Shown in pieces: positions 56,725 through 64,000 of a DNA stretch of 64,000 nt; position 1 is the stretch's first letter, and every line of letters begins with the position of its first letter. Under the pieces are notes generated by a model. It made no database searches and was not told the origin of the DNA. It saw only the letters and a program-made list of their open reading frames with translations. A program made the translations under genes and the position numbers. The DNA is from JACVRW01 sp963827065. Its GTDB lineage: Bacteria > Actinomycetota > Thermoleophilia > Solirubrobacterales > Thermoleophilaceae. The stretch is from the NCBI GenBank assembly GCA_963827065.1, contig CAWGZM010000008.1, positions 372,001-436,000 of the forward strand, written 5' to 3'.

Positions 56725-58815
56725 ATGCGACGCACGCTGACAGGGCTCATCGCCACTGGAGGGGTTGCGCTCGTCGTGGCGGCATCGGGGGCATACGCTC
56801 AAGGGCCCATCAGTGGCTTCACGCCGAGCCATTCTCTCGAGCAGCAGCAGGCCGAACAGCGATTCCAGCGGGCCATCTCGGCCAACAGCATCGGGCGCTT
56901 CAGTCGCACGGTGAGCCGGCGCCCACAGCTCATAGGCTCGCCCGGCAACCGCGACGCCTTCAACTTCTCGGTCCAGACGCTGCGCAGCTACGGCCTCAGG
57001 CCACAGCGCCACTCGTACGACGTCTACATCTCGCGTCCCAACAAGATCCAGGTCACGATGACGAAGCCCTACCGGCGCGACGCCGCGGTCAAGGAGCCGC
57101 GCTTCCGAGGCCAGGAGTACTTCGACGAGGTGGTGGTGGGCTACAACGCCTACTCGCCCAAGGGCGACGTCACCGGCGAACTGGTCTACGCGAACTACGG
57201 CCTGCCGGACGACTACGCGGCGCTCGAGAAGCTCGGCGTCGACGTGCGCGACAAGATCGTGATCGTCCGCTACGGGCAGAGCTTCCGCGGCGTGAAGGCA
57301 AAGGTCGCGGAGGAGCACGACGCCAAGGGCCTGATCATCTACTCCGATCCTGAGGACGACGGCTTCGTCAAGGGCCCGGTGTTCCCGAACGGTCCGTGGA
57401 AGGACGCCAACGGAATTCAGCGGGGCAGCATCGAGTACATCTTCGAGTATCCCGGCGACCCGCTGACGCCGGGCGCCCCCTCGACTCCGGAGACGCCGCG
57501 GCTCGACCCCTCGCAGGCGACCAACCTGCCGAAGATCCCCACCACGCCGCTGTCCTATGGCGAGGCCAAGCCGATGCTCAAGGCGATGACCGGACCGGAG
57601 GCGCCTAAGGAGTTCCGGGGCGGCCTGCCGATCACCTACCGCGTGGGTCCTGGACCGACCGAGGCGCGCCTCAACCTGGACATCGCCTACGAGCAGGAGC
57701 GCGTGAACAACGTCGTGGTCGAGATCCCGGGCGCCAAGCACCCCGAGGAGAAGGTCCTGCTCGGCGGCCACTTCGACGGCTGGACCTACGGCACCGACGA
57801 CAACACAAGCGCGTGGTCGGCGATCGTCGAGGTCGGCCGCGGCATCAGCCGGCTGCTCGCGCGTGGCTGGCGGCCCGACCGGACGATTGTTCTCACCGGC
57901 TGGGACGGCGAGGAGTACGGCCTGCTCGGCTCGACCGAGTGGGTGGAGCACTTGCGCCCGGACCTGCGCCGCAACGCTGTGGCCTACCTCAACATGGACG
58001 GCGTCGGCGGGCGTGAGTTCGGTGCCGGAGCGGTGCCGTCGCTCGACCAGCTCATCAAGGACGTATCGCAGACGGTGCCCGCGCCGGGCTCGCCCGGGAC
58101 CGTCTACGACTCGTGGACCGCCGAGGGCGAGGCCACGGTCGACCGGCTCGGGAGCGGCTCGGACTACACGGCCTTCCTCGATCACGTGGGCGTGCCCTCG
58201 CTCGAGGTCGGCTTCCAGACGCCGGGCGGCGAGTACCACACCTCCTACGACAACACCGAGATGATGGAGCGCTTCCTCGACCCCGGCTACCTGGGTCATC
58301 AGGCGGCGTCCCGCATGAGCGGGAAGATCGTGCTGCGGCTCGCGAACGCCGACGCGCTGCCGTTCCGCTACTCCGAGTACGCGAGCGCGATCGAGGGTTA
58401 CGTGCGCGAGCTACAGGACGAGGAGGGAGCCGCGATCGTCGACCTCGAGCCGATCGTGGCTGCGGCCCAGGCCTGGAGAGCGGCGGCGGGCACACTCGAG
58501 CAGCGGGCGGCGGAGCTCCTGGCCTCCGACGAAGAGGCCTACAGCCGCCGCGGCCAGCGCGAGCTGCGCCAGATAAACCGCTCGCTGGGGCGCCAGGAAC
58601 GCGCCCTCACCCAGGCCGAGGGCCTGGCCGGGCGGCCGTGGTTCAAGCACATGATCTACGCCCCAGGCCGGCTGACGGGCTACGCGGCGCAGTTCCTGCC
58701 CGCTATCGCCGACGCGATCACGGATGGCGACGCGGTGACGGCGAACCGCTACCGCGACCTGGCGCTCGACTCGCTGGAGCGGGCGACCGAGCTGGCAAGC
58801 CGCCCGGGAGGCTGA
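56725..58815 (+). CDS. Secreted M28-family metallopeptidase, glutamate-carboxypeptidase-II-like
   Basis: A 696-residue protein from ATG 56725 behind AGGAGGAGG. Signal peptide (about 1-27), then a PA domain inserted before the catalytic part (about 140-340, YANYGLPDDYAALEKLGVDV, GLIIYSDPEDD), the M28 zinc domain with LLGGHFDGWTYGTDDNTSA, GWDGEEYGLLGS and EYHTSYDNTEMM supplying the two-zinc ligands, and a helical C-terminal dimer-like domain (about 560-690). This is the order of PSMA/NAALADase relatives. It probably trims peptides outside the cell. Confidence 0.92.
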   Translation: MRRTLTGLIATGGVALVVAASGAYAQGPISGFTPSHSLEQQQAEQRFQRAISANSIGRFSRTVSRRPQLIGSPGNRDAFNFSVQTLRSYGLRPQRHSYDVYISRPNKIQVTMTKPYRRDAAVKEPRFRGQEYFDEVVVGYNAYSPKGDVTGELVYANYGLPDDYAALEKLGVDVRDKIVIVRYGQSFRGVKAKVAEEHDAKGLIIYSDPEDDGFVKGPVFPNGPWKDANGIQRGSIEYIFEYPGDPLTPGAPSTPETPRLDPSQATNLPKIPTTPLSYGEAKPMLKAMTGPEAPKEFRGGLPITYRVGPGPTEARLNLDIAYEQERVNNVVVEIPGAKHPEEKVLLGGHFDGWTYGTDDNTSAWSAIVEVGRGISRLLARGWRPDRTIVLTGWDGEEYGLLGSTEWVEHLRPDLRRNAVAYLNMDGVGGREFGAGAVPSLDQLIKDVSQTVPAPGSPGTVYDSWTAEGEATVDRLGSGSDYTAFLDHVGVPSLEVGFQTPGGEYHTSYDNTEMMERFLDPGYLGHQAASRMSGKIVLRLANADALPFRYSEYASAIEGYVRELQDEEGAAIVDLEPIVAAAQAWRAAAGTLEQRAAELLASDEEAYSRRGQRELRQINRSLGRQERALTQAEGLAGRPWFKHMIYAPGRLTGYAAQFLPAIADAITDGDAVTANRYRDLALDSLERATELASRPGG

Positions 58816-58916
58816 TCCCGGGCGGAGCCCAAGAGGGGCGGCGCGGCCAGCATCTGACGCAGAGCGCGTCGCCTCCTACAAAAGACGGCACGGTACCGCT
58901 CGTCCCGGCCCTTGGC

Positions 58917-60290
58917 CTAGGGCAGGCTCTCCTTCATTAGCCGCACCCCCCGCTCGATCGCCGCCTCCGCCAAATGCGCGTGCCCGAGCACCAGGCCCGG
59001 CGGGCAGTCGCCGGCGTAGCTGTGCAGCGACAGGCCCTCGAGGCCCAGGCCGTGGCGGGCAGCGGACGCGAGCAGCGCCGGCTCGTCGACGCCGGCGGGC
59101 AGCTCCACGAGCGAATGCAGTCCGCCGCCGCTGGCCCGCGGCCGCCAGTCGGGAAGCTCGCGCGCGAGCGCGCCGAGCAGCGCTTCGCGCCGCCGGGCGT
59201 AGCGCAGGCGCATCCGGCGCAGGTGGCGGCCGAGCTCGCCGCGGGCGATGAAGTCGGCGAGCGCGAGCTGGCCCGAGCTCTCAGAGCCGGCGTCCTCGAT
59301 CGCCTTTGCGGATATCAGCGCCCAGGACATCCACGACGGAGGCAGCATCCAGCCGAGCCGCATCCCGGGCGTCAGGCGCTTGCTGGCGGATCCGATGTAG
59401 AGCACCCGGTCCGGGGCGAGGCCCTGCAGCGCCCCGACGGGCTCGCCGCCGAGCTCGGCGTCGTAGTCGTCCTCGATGATCAGCCGGTCGCCGCGCTCGG
59501 CCCACTCGATCAGCTCCGCGCGCCGACGGGCGCCGAGCACGACCCCCGTCGGGAACTGGTGCGCCGCCGTCACCACGACGGCCTCGGCGTCGCTCGCTCC
59601 CAGTGCCGCAACGCTGATGCCATCGTCATCGACGGGAATCGGGATCACCTCGAGCCCGGCCTCCTCGACGATCAGCCGCTGCGCATGCCAGCCGGGGTCC
59701 TCCAGGGCGACCCGCTCGATCCCGTTGGCGCGCAGCCAGCGACACGTCAGCGAGAGCCCCTGGCGAAAGCCGGTGCAGACGAGCAGCTGCTCCGGATCGG
59801 CCGCCGCGCCTCGGACGCGAACGAGATAGTCCGCGAGCGCATCGCGCAGCTCGGGGACGCCGCGCGGATCCCCGTATCCGACGGCATCGAGCGGCGTCTC
59901 GCGCCAGGCACTCCGAAGTGAGCGCAGCCAGCGGTCGCGCGGAAAGCCCGCCAGATCGGGGAGTCCAGGACTGAAGTCGTAGGCGAACTCGGCGACGAGC
60001 GACGGCGCCGGTCGCCGCCCCGACTGCGCGCGCACCGATCGCGTGACGCGCACCGGCGCCCCCTGGCGCGTCTGCAGGTATCCCTCGGCCGCGAGCTGGT
60101 CGTAGGCGGTCGTGACGACGCCGCGGGACACGCCGAGCTCCGCAGCGAGGGTCCGGCTCGACGGCAACAGGGCTCCCGCTCGCAGCCGGCCATCGCGGAT
60201 CGCCTCGCGGAGGGCGCGCTCGAGCTGCTCGTGGAGCGGCAGCTCGTCGTCGCGCTGGAGCTCGACCAGCAGTTCAACTGGCCCTCTCAC
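58917..60290 (-). CDS. MocR-family regulator (GntR winged helix fused to aminotransferase domain)
   Basis: A 457-residue protein (GTG 60290; GTG 60299 also possible). Residues about 10-80 are a GntR winged helix (LPLHEQLERALREAIRDGRL, LPSSRTLAAELGVSRGVV). Residues about 110-450 are a fold-type I aminotransferase domain with DDYDAELGG and SASKRLTPGMRLG, the PLP lysine. Such regulators sense PLP or an amino compound. It is divergent from the FAD protein gene across a 54-bp spacer that holds matching repeats. Confidence 0.92.
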   Translation of the reverse strand: MRGPVELLVELQRDDELPLHEQLERALREAIRDGRLRAGALLPSSRTLAAELGVSRGVVTTAYDQLAAEGYLQTRQGAPVRVTRSVRAQSGRRPAPSLVAEFAYDFSPGLPDLAGFPRDRWLRSLRSAWRETPLDAVGYGDPRGVPELRDALADYLVRVRGAAADPEQLLVCTGFRQGLSLTCRWLRANGIERVALEDPGWHAQRLIVEEAGLEVIPIPVDDDGISVAALGASDAEAVVVTAAHQFPTGVVLGARRRAELIEWAERGDRLIIEDDYDAELGGEPVGALQGLAPDRVLYIGSASKRLTPGMRLGWMLPPSWMSWALISAKAIEDAGSESSGQLALADFIARGELGRHLRRMRLRYARRREALLGALARELPDWRPRASGGGLHSLVELPAGVDEPALLASAARHGLGLEGLSLHSYAGDCPPGLVLGHAHLAEAAIERGVRLMKESLP

Positions 60291-60310
60291 AAGTGCCACA
60301 ACTGGAACTG
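60270..60310. promoter_or_regulatory. CAACTGG direct repeats, probable MocR site
   Basis: CAACTGG occurs at 60275-60281 and 60299-60305, 24 bp apart in the same direction, and CAGTTC (60270) faces GAACTG (60305) as an outer inverted pair. The region overlaps the start of the MocR gene and the promoter of the FAD gene, whose TACGTT box is 7 nt before its ATG. Confidence 0.45.
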
Positions 60311-60344
60311 TACGGAAGGCCAGTGTCGGGATACGTTGCCCGGC

Positions 60345-61505
60345 ATGGACGAGATCACGGTCATCGGTGGTGGGGTCGCGGGCCTGACCGCGGCAATCTG
60401 CTGCGCCGAGAGCGGCGCCCCCGTGCGGCTCCTCGAGGCACACGACACGCTGGGCGGAAGGGCGCGGAGCACCGACGCTCCCTACAAGGCCAACCTGGGG
60501 CCGCACGCCATCTACAAGGACGGCGTGCTCTGGAACTGGCTGAGCGAGCGCAACCTGATGCCGCCACTCGCAAAGCCGCCGCTGACCGGTGTGCGCTTCC
60601 GCTACGAGGGCGCGATTCACCGTACGCCCCCGCTGACGCTCATCCCGCCGGGCCTGCGCCTGCGCGGGCGCATGGCGCCGGTCGATCAGGACTTCCGCTC
60701 GTGGGTCTCCGACCACAGCGATCCGCGCACCGCCGACCTGCTCTCGGCACTGGCGGGCGTCTACACCTTCTACCACGACCCGGGTGAGCTCTCGGCGGCC
60801 TTCGTCTGGGAGCGCACGCAGAGGCTCCTGCTCAGCCCGCGGCCGCCGGCTCGGTTCATCGTCGGCGGCTGGAGCACGGTCGTGGATTGGCTCGAGCGCC
60901 GCGCCCGCTCACTCGGGGTGGCGATCGTCAGCGGCGAGCGCGTCGACGCGGTCCCGGACGGCCCCGCGATCGTCGCGCTGGAGCTACGCGACGCTCGTAA
61001 CCTGCTGGACGACGAGACCCTGTCCTGGCCCAGCGGCCGCACCGTCTGCCTCGATCTCGGGCTGCGCGAGCTCCGCGGCGACCCATGGGTCGTCTCCGAC
61101 CTCGAAAGCGCAGGCTGGATCGAGCGCTACAGCGCACAGGACCCCTCTCTGGCTCCCGCCGGAGAGCAGCTCGTGCAGAGCCAGATGCCGATCCGGCCCA
61201 AGGAGAGCGAGGACGAGGCGGCCGCGCGTCTCGAGCATCTGCTCGATCTGTCGTTCGAGGATTGGCGCGAGCGGGTCACCTTCCGCCGCCGTCAGGTGAT
61301 GGACGGCCGCAGCGGCGCGCTCGACTTCCCCGGCAGCTCGTGGCGCGACCGTCCCGCGATCGACCGCGGCGGCGGCATCTTCCTGTGCGGCGACCAGACG
61401 GCCGCGCCGGGCTGCCTCGCTGAGGTCTCGTGGGCGAGCGCGATTCAGGCCGCATCGCTCGCGGTCGAGCATGCCCGGCACGGCGCGCAGCGCCAGGCCG
61501 CGTAA
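60345..61505 (+). CDS. FAD-dependent oxidoreductase, amine-oxidase/phytoene-desaturase-like
   Basis: A 386-residue flavoprotein from ATG 60345. ITVIGGGVAGLTAAICCAESG is the FAD-binding GxGxxG motif followed by EAHDTLGGRARS, and a C-terminal GGGIFLCGDQTAAPGCLAEV closes the site. No membrane helix or signal is evident. The substrate is unknown. It is divergent from a MocR regulator, whose effector-type PLP domain suggests a link to amine or amino acid metabolism. TACGTT lies 7 nt before the ATG. Confidence 0.85.
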   Translation: MDEITVIGGGVAGLTAAICCAESGAPVRLLEAHDTLGGRARSTDAPYKANLGPHAIYKDGVLWNWLSERNLMPPLAKPPLTGVRFRYEGAIHRTPPLTLIPPGLRLRGRMAPVDQDFRSWVSDHSDPRTADLLSALAGVYTFYHDPGELSAAFVWERTQRLLLSPRPPARFIVGGWSTVVDWLERRARSLGVAIVSGERVDAVPDGPAIVALELRDARNLLDDETLSWPSGRTVCLDLGLRELRGDPWVVSDLESAGWIERYSAQDPSLAPAGEQLVQSQMPIRPKESEDEAAARLEHLLDLSFEDWRERVTFRRRQVMDGRSGALDFPGSSWRDRPAIDRGGGIFLCGDQTAAPGCLAEVSWASAIQAASLAVEHARHGAQRQAA

Positions 61506-61542
61506 GCAAGCGCCGCGTGCAGCGCCTCTGCCGGCTCGGCGA

Positions 61543-62439
61543 TCAGCGCGTCCTGACGATCCCGCGGACGCTCGTCAACAGCACGAGCCGGCCGGCGCCG
61601 CCCGTCTCATGCCGCCAGTGCCCGCGCAGCCACTCGAGTTCGGCGTCGCGGTTGGCCGGCGGCGTCCGGGCGTCAGGCTCGGGCGCCAGCCCGAGAGCTT
61701 CGGCCGCCGGCGGCTCGAGCTCGGCGTCCTGCCGCAGGATCGCCCAATGCAGTCGCCGCAGCTCTGGCCCGGGCTCGACGCCAAAGTGCTCGACCAGCAT
61801 CCTCCTCACCTCGCGGTAGGCGTTCAACGCCTCCGCCTGCCGCCCGCAGCGGTAGAGCGCCAGCATGCGCTGTCCGTGCAGCTGCTCGCGCAGCGGGTTC
61901 TCCTCCACCAGCGCCTCGAGCTCGAGGATCACCTCGCCGTGACGGCCGGCCGTGAGGTCGGCGTCGATCGCCAGCTCCGCTGCGCGCATGCGCAGCTCCT
62001 CCAGCCGACGGATCTCGGCACCTGCAAACGGCTCATAGGCGACGTCGGCCATCGGTGTGCCGCGCCATAGCGAGAGCGCCTCACGCGCCTCGCCGTTGAA
62101 CGAGCCGGCGTGCATTGCCGCGGTCACCAGCCGCTCGAACCGGGCGGCGTCGACGTGATCGGCTCCGAGCTGAAGCTCGTAGCCGCGACCACGGGTAACG
62201 ATCTCGGCCTCGCATCCGTCCAGCAGCTTGCGCAGGTGTGACACGTAGAGCTGGACGAGCTTGTGCGCACTGGGCGGCGCGTGCTCTTCCCAGAGCCCGT
62301 CGATCAGACGATCGGTCGAGACCGCGCGGTTGACCTGCATGGCGAGCATCGCCAGCACGGCACGCTGCTGTGGCGGGCCGAGCGCTACGAGCCGGCCGTT
62401 GAAGCTCGCCTCGATAGGGCCAAGTAGGCGAATTTCCAT
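61543..62439 (-). CDS. SARP-type regulator (winged helix plus BTAD), truncated within an ATPase domain
   Basis: A 298-residue protein. Residues 1-90 are the OmpR-like winged helix (IRLLGPIEASFNGRLVALGP, VSHLRKLLDGCEAE), and about 95-245 the bacterial transcriptional activator domain (EALVEENPLREQLHGQRMLA, YREVRRMLVEHFGVEPGPEL). The next part begins like an AAA or NB-ARC ATPase (LVLLTSVRGIVRTR) but stops where Walker A would finish; one base lost after the last Arg codon would restore LIAEPAEALHA in the next frame. The usual Gly-Lys is already gone. The DNA-binding half may still work. Confidence 0.88.
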   Translation of the reverse strand: MEIRLLGPIEASFNGRLVALGPPQQRAVLAMLAMQVNRAVSTDRLIDGLWEEHAPPSAHKLVQLYVSHLRKLLDGCEAEIVTRGRGYELQLGADHVDAARFERLVTAAMHAGSFNGEAREALSLWRGTPMADVAYEPFAGAEIRRLEELRMRAAELAIDADLTAGRHGEVILELEALVEENPLREQLHGQRMLALYRCGRQAEALNAYREVRRMLVEHFGVEPGPELRRLHWAILRQDAELEPPAAEALGLAPEPDARTPPANRDAELEWLRGHWRHETGGAGRLVLLTSVRGIVRTR

Positions 62440-62506
62440 ACCAGGGGACCCCTAGTGGAAACGTGGGCAAGCAGCGTACTCCCGCTTGGGCGCTGAAGGC
62501 AACCGT

Positions 62507-62527
62507 CACGTCGACCGCACGTCGACC
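62507..62527 (+). promoter_or_regulatory. 11-bp-spaced direct repeats, probable SARP binding site
   Basis: CACGTCGACC occurs at 62507-62516 and 62518-62527, exactly 11 bp apart, between the SARP gene and the haloperoxidase. SARP activators bind heptamer direct repeats one helix turn apart just upstream of the -10 box. TATACC (62533-62538) follows 5 bp later on the haloperoxidase side. Confidence 0.6.
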
Positions 62528-62590
62528 CGGCGTATACCGGTGTAGGGGAGCGTGCGCGTCCTGCACCGACTCGCGCTCAAGGAGGCTGTC

Positions 62591-64000
62591 ATGCGCTTCG
62601 TCCGTCCGTCCCTCTTGACAGGAGGAGCGGGGCGAACTCGCCGCCTCGCATGGACGCTGCTCGCCGTGTTCCTCGCAACGACCGTGTTGGCCGTGCCCGC
62701 GCTGCCGGCGAGCGCTGAGCCTGCGCCCGGACACGAGCCTGTGGCGGATGCCGTAACAGCATGGAACGCGAACGCCGGCGAGGCCGCTCTCGCCGCGTGC
62801 ATCTCTCCGAACGACGATCCGCTCCACGAGTCGCGGCTCTATGCCATGACGCACGTCGCCATCCACGATGCACTGAACGCGATCGATCGTCGCTCTGAGC
62901 CTTACGTCTTCGATGGCAAGGCGAAACGCAGAACGTCTCTCAATGCCACTGTGGCCGCCGCCGCGCGCGATGTGCTGGTTCCGGTCCTTCGCCAGCTCCC
63001 GAATCCTGTACCGCAGGCCTGCATCGACGCGGGAGTAGCGAGTGTTGAAGCGGACTATGCCGCGGCGCTCGGCGCGATTCGGAACGGAAAGGCAAAGACG
63101 CGCGGGGTTGAGCTCGGTCAAGCCGCCGCCGCCGCAATCGTCCTTGCGAGGGCCGCTGACGGTTCTGACACGCCGCTCGTGGACGAGGACTACCCCCAGG
63201 GCACCGAGCCCGGCGAGTACCGCTTCACTCCCGGCACCCCGTTCGCCTTCGCGCCGGGATGGGCCGACGTGACGCCATTCGTGCTGGACGACAGCTCACA
63301 GTTCCGTCCGGGCCCCCCCGATCCCGTGACCGGGAGGAAGTACGCGGCAGATCTCAACGAGATAAAGCGTCTCGGGGGCGACGGCATCACCACTCCCAGC
63401 GCGCGCACCGACGAGCAAACCGAGATCGCCCTCTTCTGGGTCGAGAGCTCGCCGCTGCAGTGGAACCGGATCGCCAGAACAGTCTCCGCCGGTAGAGGGC
63501 TCGACCTCTGGGAGAAGGCCCGCCTGTTCGGCCTGCTCAACATGGGTCTGGCCGACGGCTACGTTGGCTCGTTCGAGACCAAGTACCACTACAACTACTG
63601 GCGGCCGGTCACCGCGATTCAGAATGCCGATGCCGATGGTAACCCGAGGACTAGCGGCGACCCCACCTGGACGCCATTGGTGACGACTCCGCCGATCCCG
63701 GACTACGACTCGGCGCACAGCGTCGAAGGTGGTGTCGCGGCGACGGTGCTGAAACGGTTCTTCGGCACGGACCACATTTACTTCAAGGCCTGCAGCCTGA
63801 CGTTGCCGCCCGGTAGTACCTGTGACGACGATAAACCGGTGTTCCGCCGCTACGCCAGCTTCTCTCAAGCGGCCGAGGAGAACGGGCTCTCCCGCATCCT
63901 CGTCGGCTTCCACTTCCGGAAGGCAGTCGACGTGGGAATCGAGCATGGCGGCCAGATCGGCAACCACGCGGTCGACCACTACCTGCGGCCCGAGTGGTGA
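62591..64000 (+). CDS. Secreted vanadium-dependent haloperoxidase-like protein
   Basis: A 469-residue protein from ATG 62591, with AAGGAGG 6 nt upstream. Signal peptide (about 1-42, cleavage near ASA-EP). The vanadate-binding residues are present in order: KYHYNYWRP (Lys331, Arg338), the DSAHS site (His376) and SRILVGFHF (Arg435, His441) with the following Asp. This is the PAP2/vanadium chloroperoxidase active site. Such enzymes oxidise halides with peroxide and halogenate organic molecules. A SARP-like regulator is divergent upstream. The stop codon is the last three bases of the window. Confidence 0.92.
   Translation: MRFVRPSLLTGGAGRTRRLAWTLLAVFLATTVLAVPALPASAEPAPGHEPVADAVTAWNANAGEAALAACISPNDDPLHESRLYAMTHVAIHDALNAIDRRSEPYVFDGKAKRRTSLNATVAAAARDVLVPVLRQLPNPVPQACIDAGVASVEADYAAALGAIRNGKAKTRGVELGQAAAAAIVLARAADGSDTPLVDEDYPQGTEPGEYRFTPGTPFAFAPGWADVTPFVLDDSSQFRPGPPDPVTGRKYAADLNEIKRLGGDGITTPSARTDEQTEIALFWVESSPLQWNRIARTVSAGRGLDLWEKARLFGLLNMGLADGYVGSFETKYHYNYWRPVTAIQNADADGNPRTSGDPTWTPLVTTPPIPDYDSAHSVEGGVAATVLKRFFGTDHIYFKACSLTLPPGSTCDDDKPVFRRYASFSQAAEENGLSRILVGFHFRKAVDVGIEHGGQIGNHAVDHYLRPEW

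Noticed and set aside
1..64000. CRISPR array, prophage, integrase or insertion sequence
   Set aside because: No regularly spaced repeats, phage genes or transposase motifs were seen; only the short palindromes suggest mobility.

Overview
This 64-kb window is gene-dense, very GC-rich DNA, with frequent GTG and TTG starts, many 4-bp ATGA/GTGA gene overlaps and almost no spacer longer than 150 bp. Gene content and style (SARP and AfsR-like regulators, LuxR regulators, YbaB-DnaX, GlcG/HbpS-like protein, vanadium haloperoxidase, a large SRP RNA with an Alu domain) point to an actinobacterium. The class Thermoleophilia (Solirubrobacterales/Gaiellales-like) is my best guess, made from recollection of gene style rather than a search. 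The DNA looks chromosomal. I see no phage, plasmid, insertion sequence or CRISPR array. The only mobile-looking DNA is three copies of a palindromic REP/MITE-like repeat.

Layout. 1-5.4 kb: truncated MMPL exporter with its TetR regulator and a perfect 16-bp operator, two small proteins, and an Hsp20-Lon protein-quality operon. 5.4-10.9 kb: overlapping FAD oxidoreductase and GMC oxidoreductase, an ECF sigma factor with a putative anti-sigma, and an MBL hydrolase. 10.9-13 kb: small Cys protein, SDR, SRPBCC and winged-helix proteins. 13-20.5 kb: a TCA-cycle block (mdh, NAD-type isocitrate dehydrogenase, then sdhA, sdhB and a CCG-domain subunit forming an anchorless type-E succinate:quinone reductase) with an M50 protease between. 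20.6-26.2 kb: asd-lysC, a GH3 protein and a molybdopterin oxidoreductase. 26.2-34.3 kb: a NarL-type two-component system followed by an ABC exporter, a LysM protein, an unknown secreted protein, and an OmpR-type two-component system with a PepSY protein.

34.3-42 kb: recR, an orphan livM coupled to a MarR regulator, a YhgE-like membrane protein, an FAD monooxygenase, a GlcG protein, two decaying gene fragments, then ybaB-dnaX. 42-49.5 kb: universal stress protein, a homodimeric pyruvate-dehydrogenase E1-like enzyme, SnoaL protein, the large SRP RNA, RidA, kynureninase with a hydrolase that may be its formamidase, CHRD and YihY/BrkB proteins. 49.5-55.7 kb: tRNA-Val abutting a large LuxR regulator, then an overlapping trio of aromatic-amino-acid decarboxylase, Tat-exported flavin amine oxidase and TatA. 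55.7-64 kb: an LDH/MDH-family enzyme, an M28 peptidase, a MocR regulator divergent from an FAD protein, and a truncated SARP regulator divergent from a secreted vanadium haloperoxidase.

Two patterns run through the window. Many first genes lack a Shine-Dalgarno sequence but carry a TAnnnT hexamer 6-9 nt before the start codon, suggesting leaderless transcription; genes inside operons more often have a good AGGAGG or overlap their neighbour. Convergent genes end very tightly, three times sharing a CTAG in which both strands read TAG.
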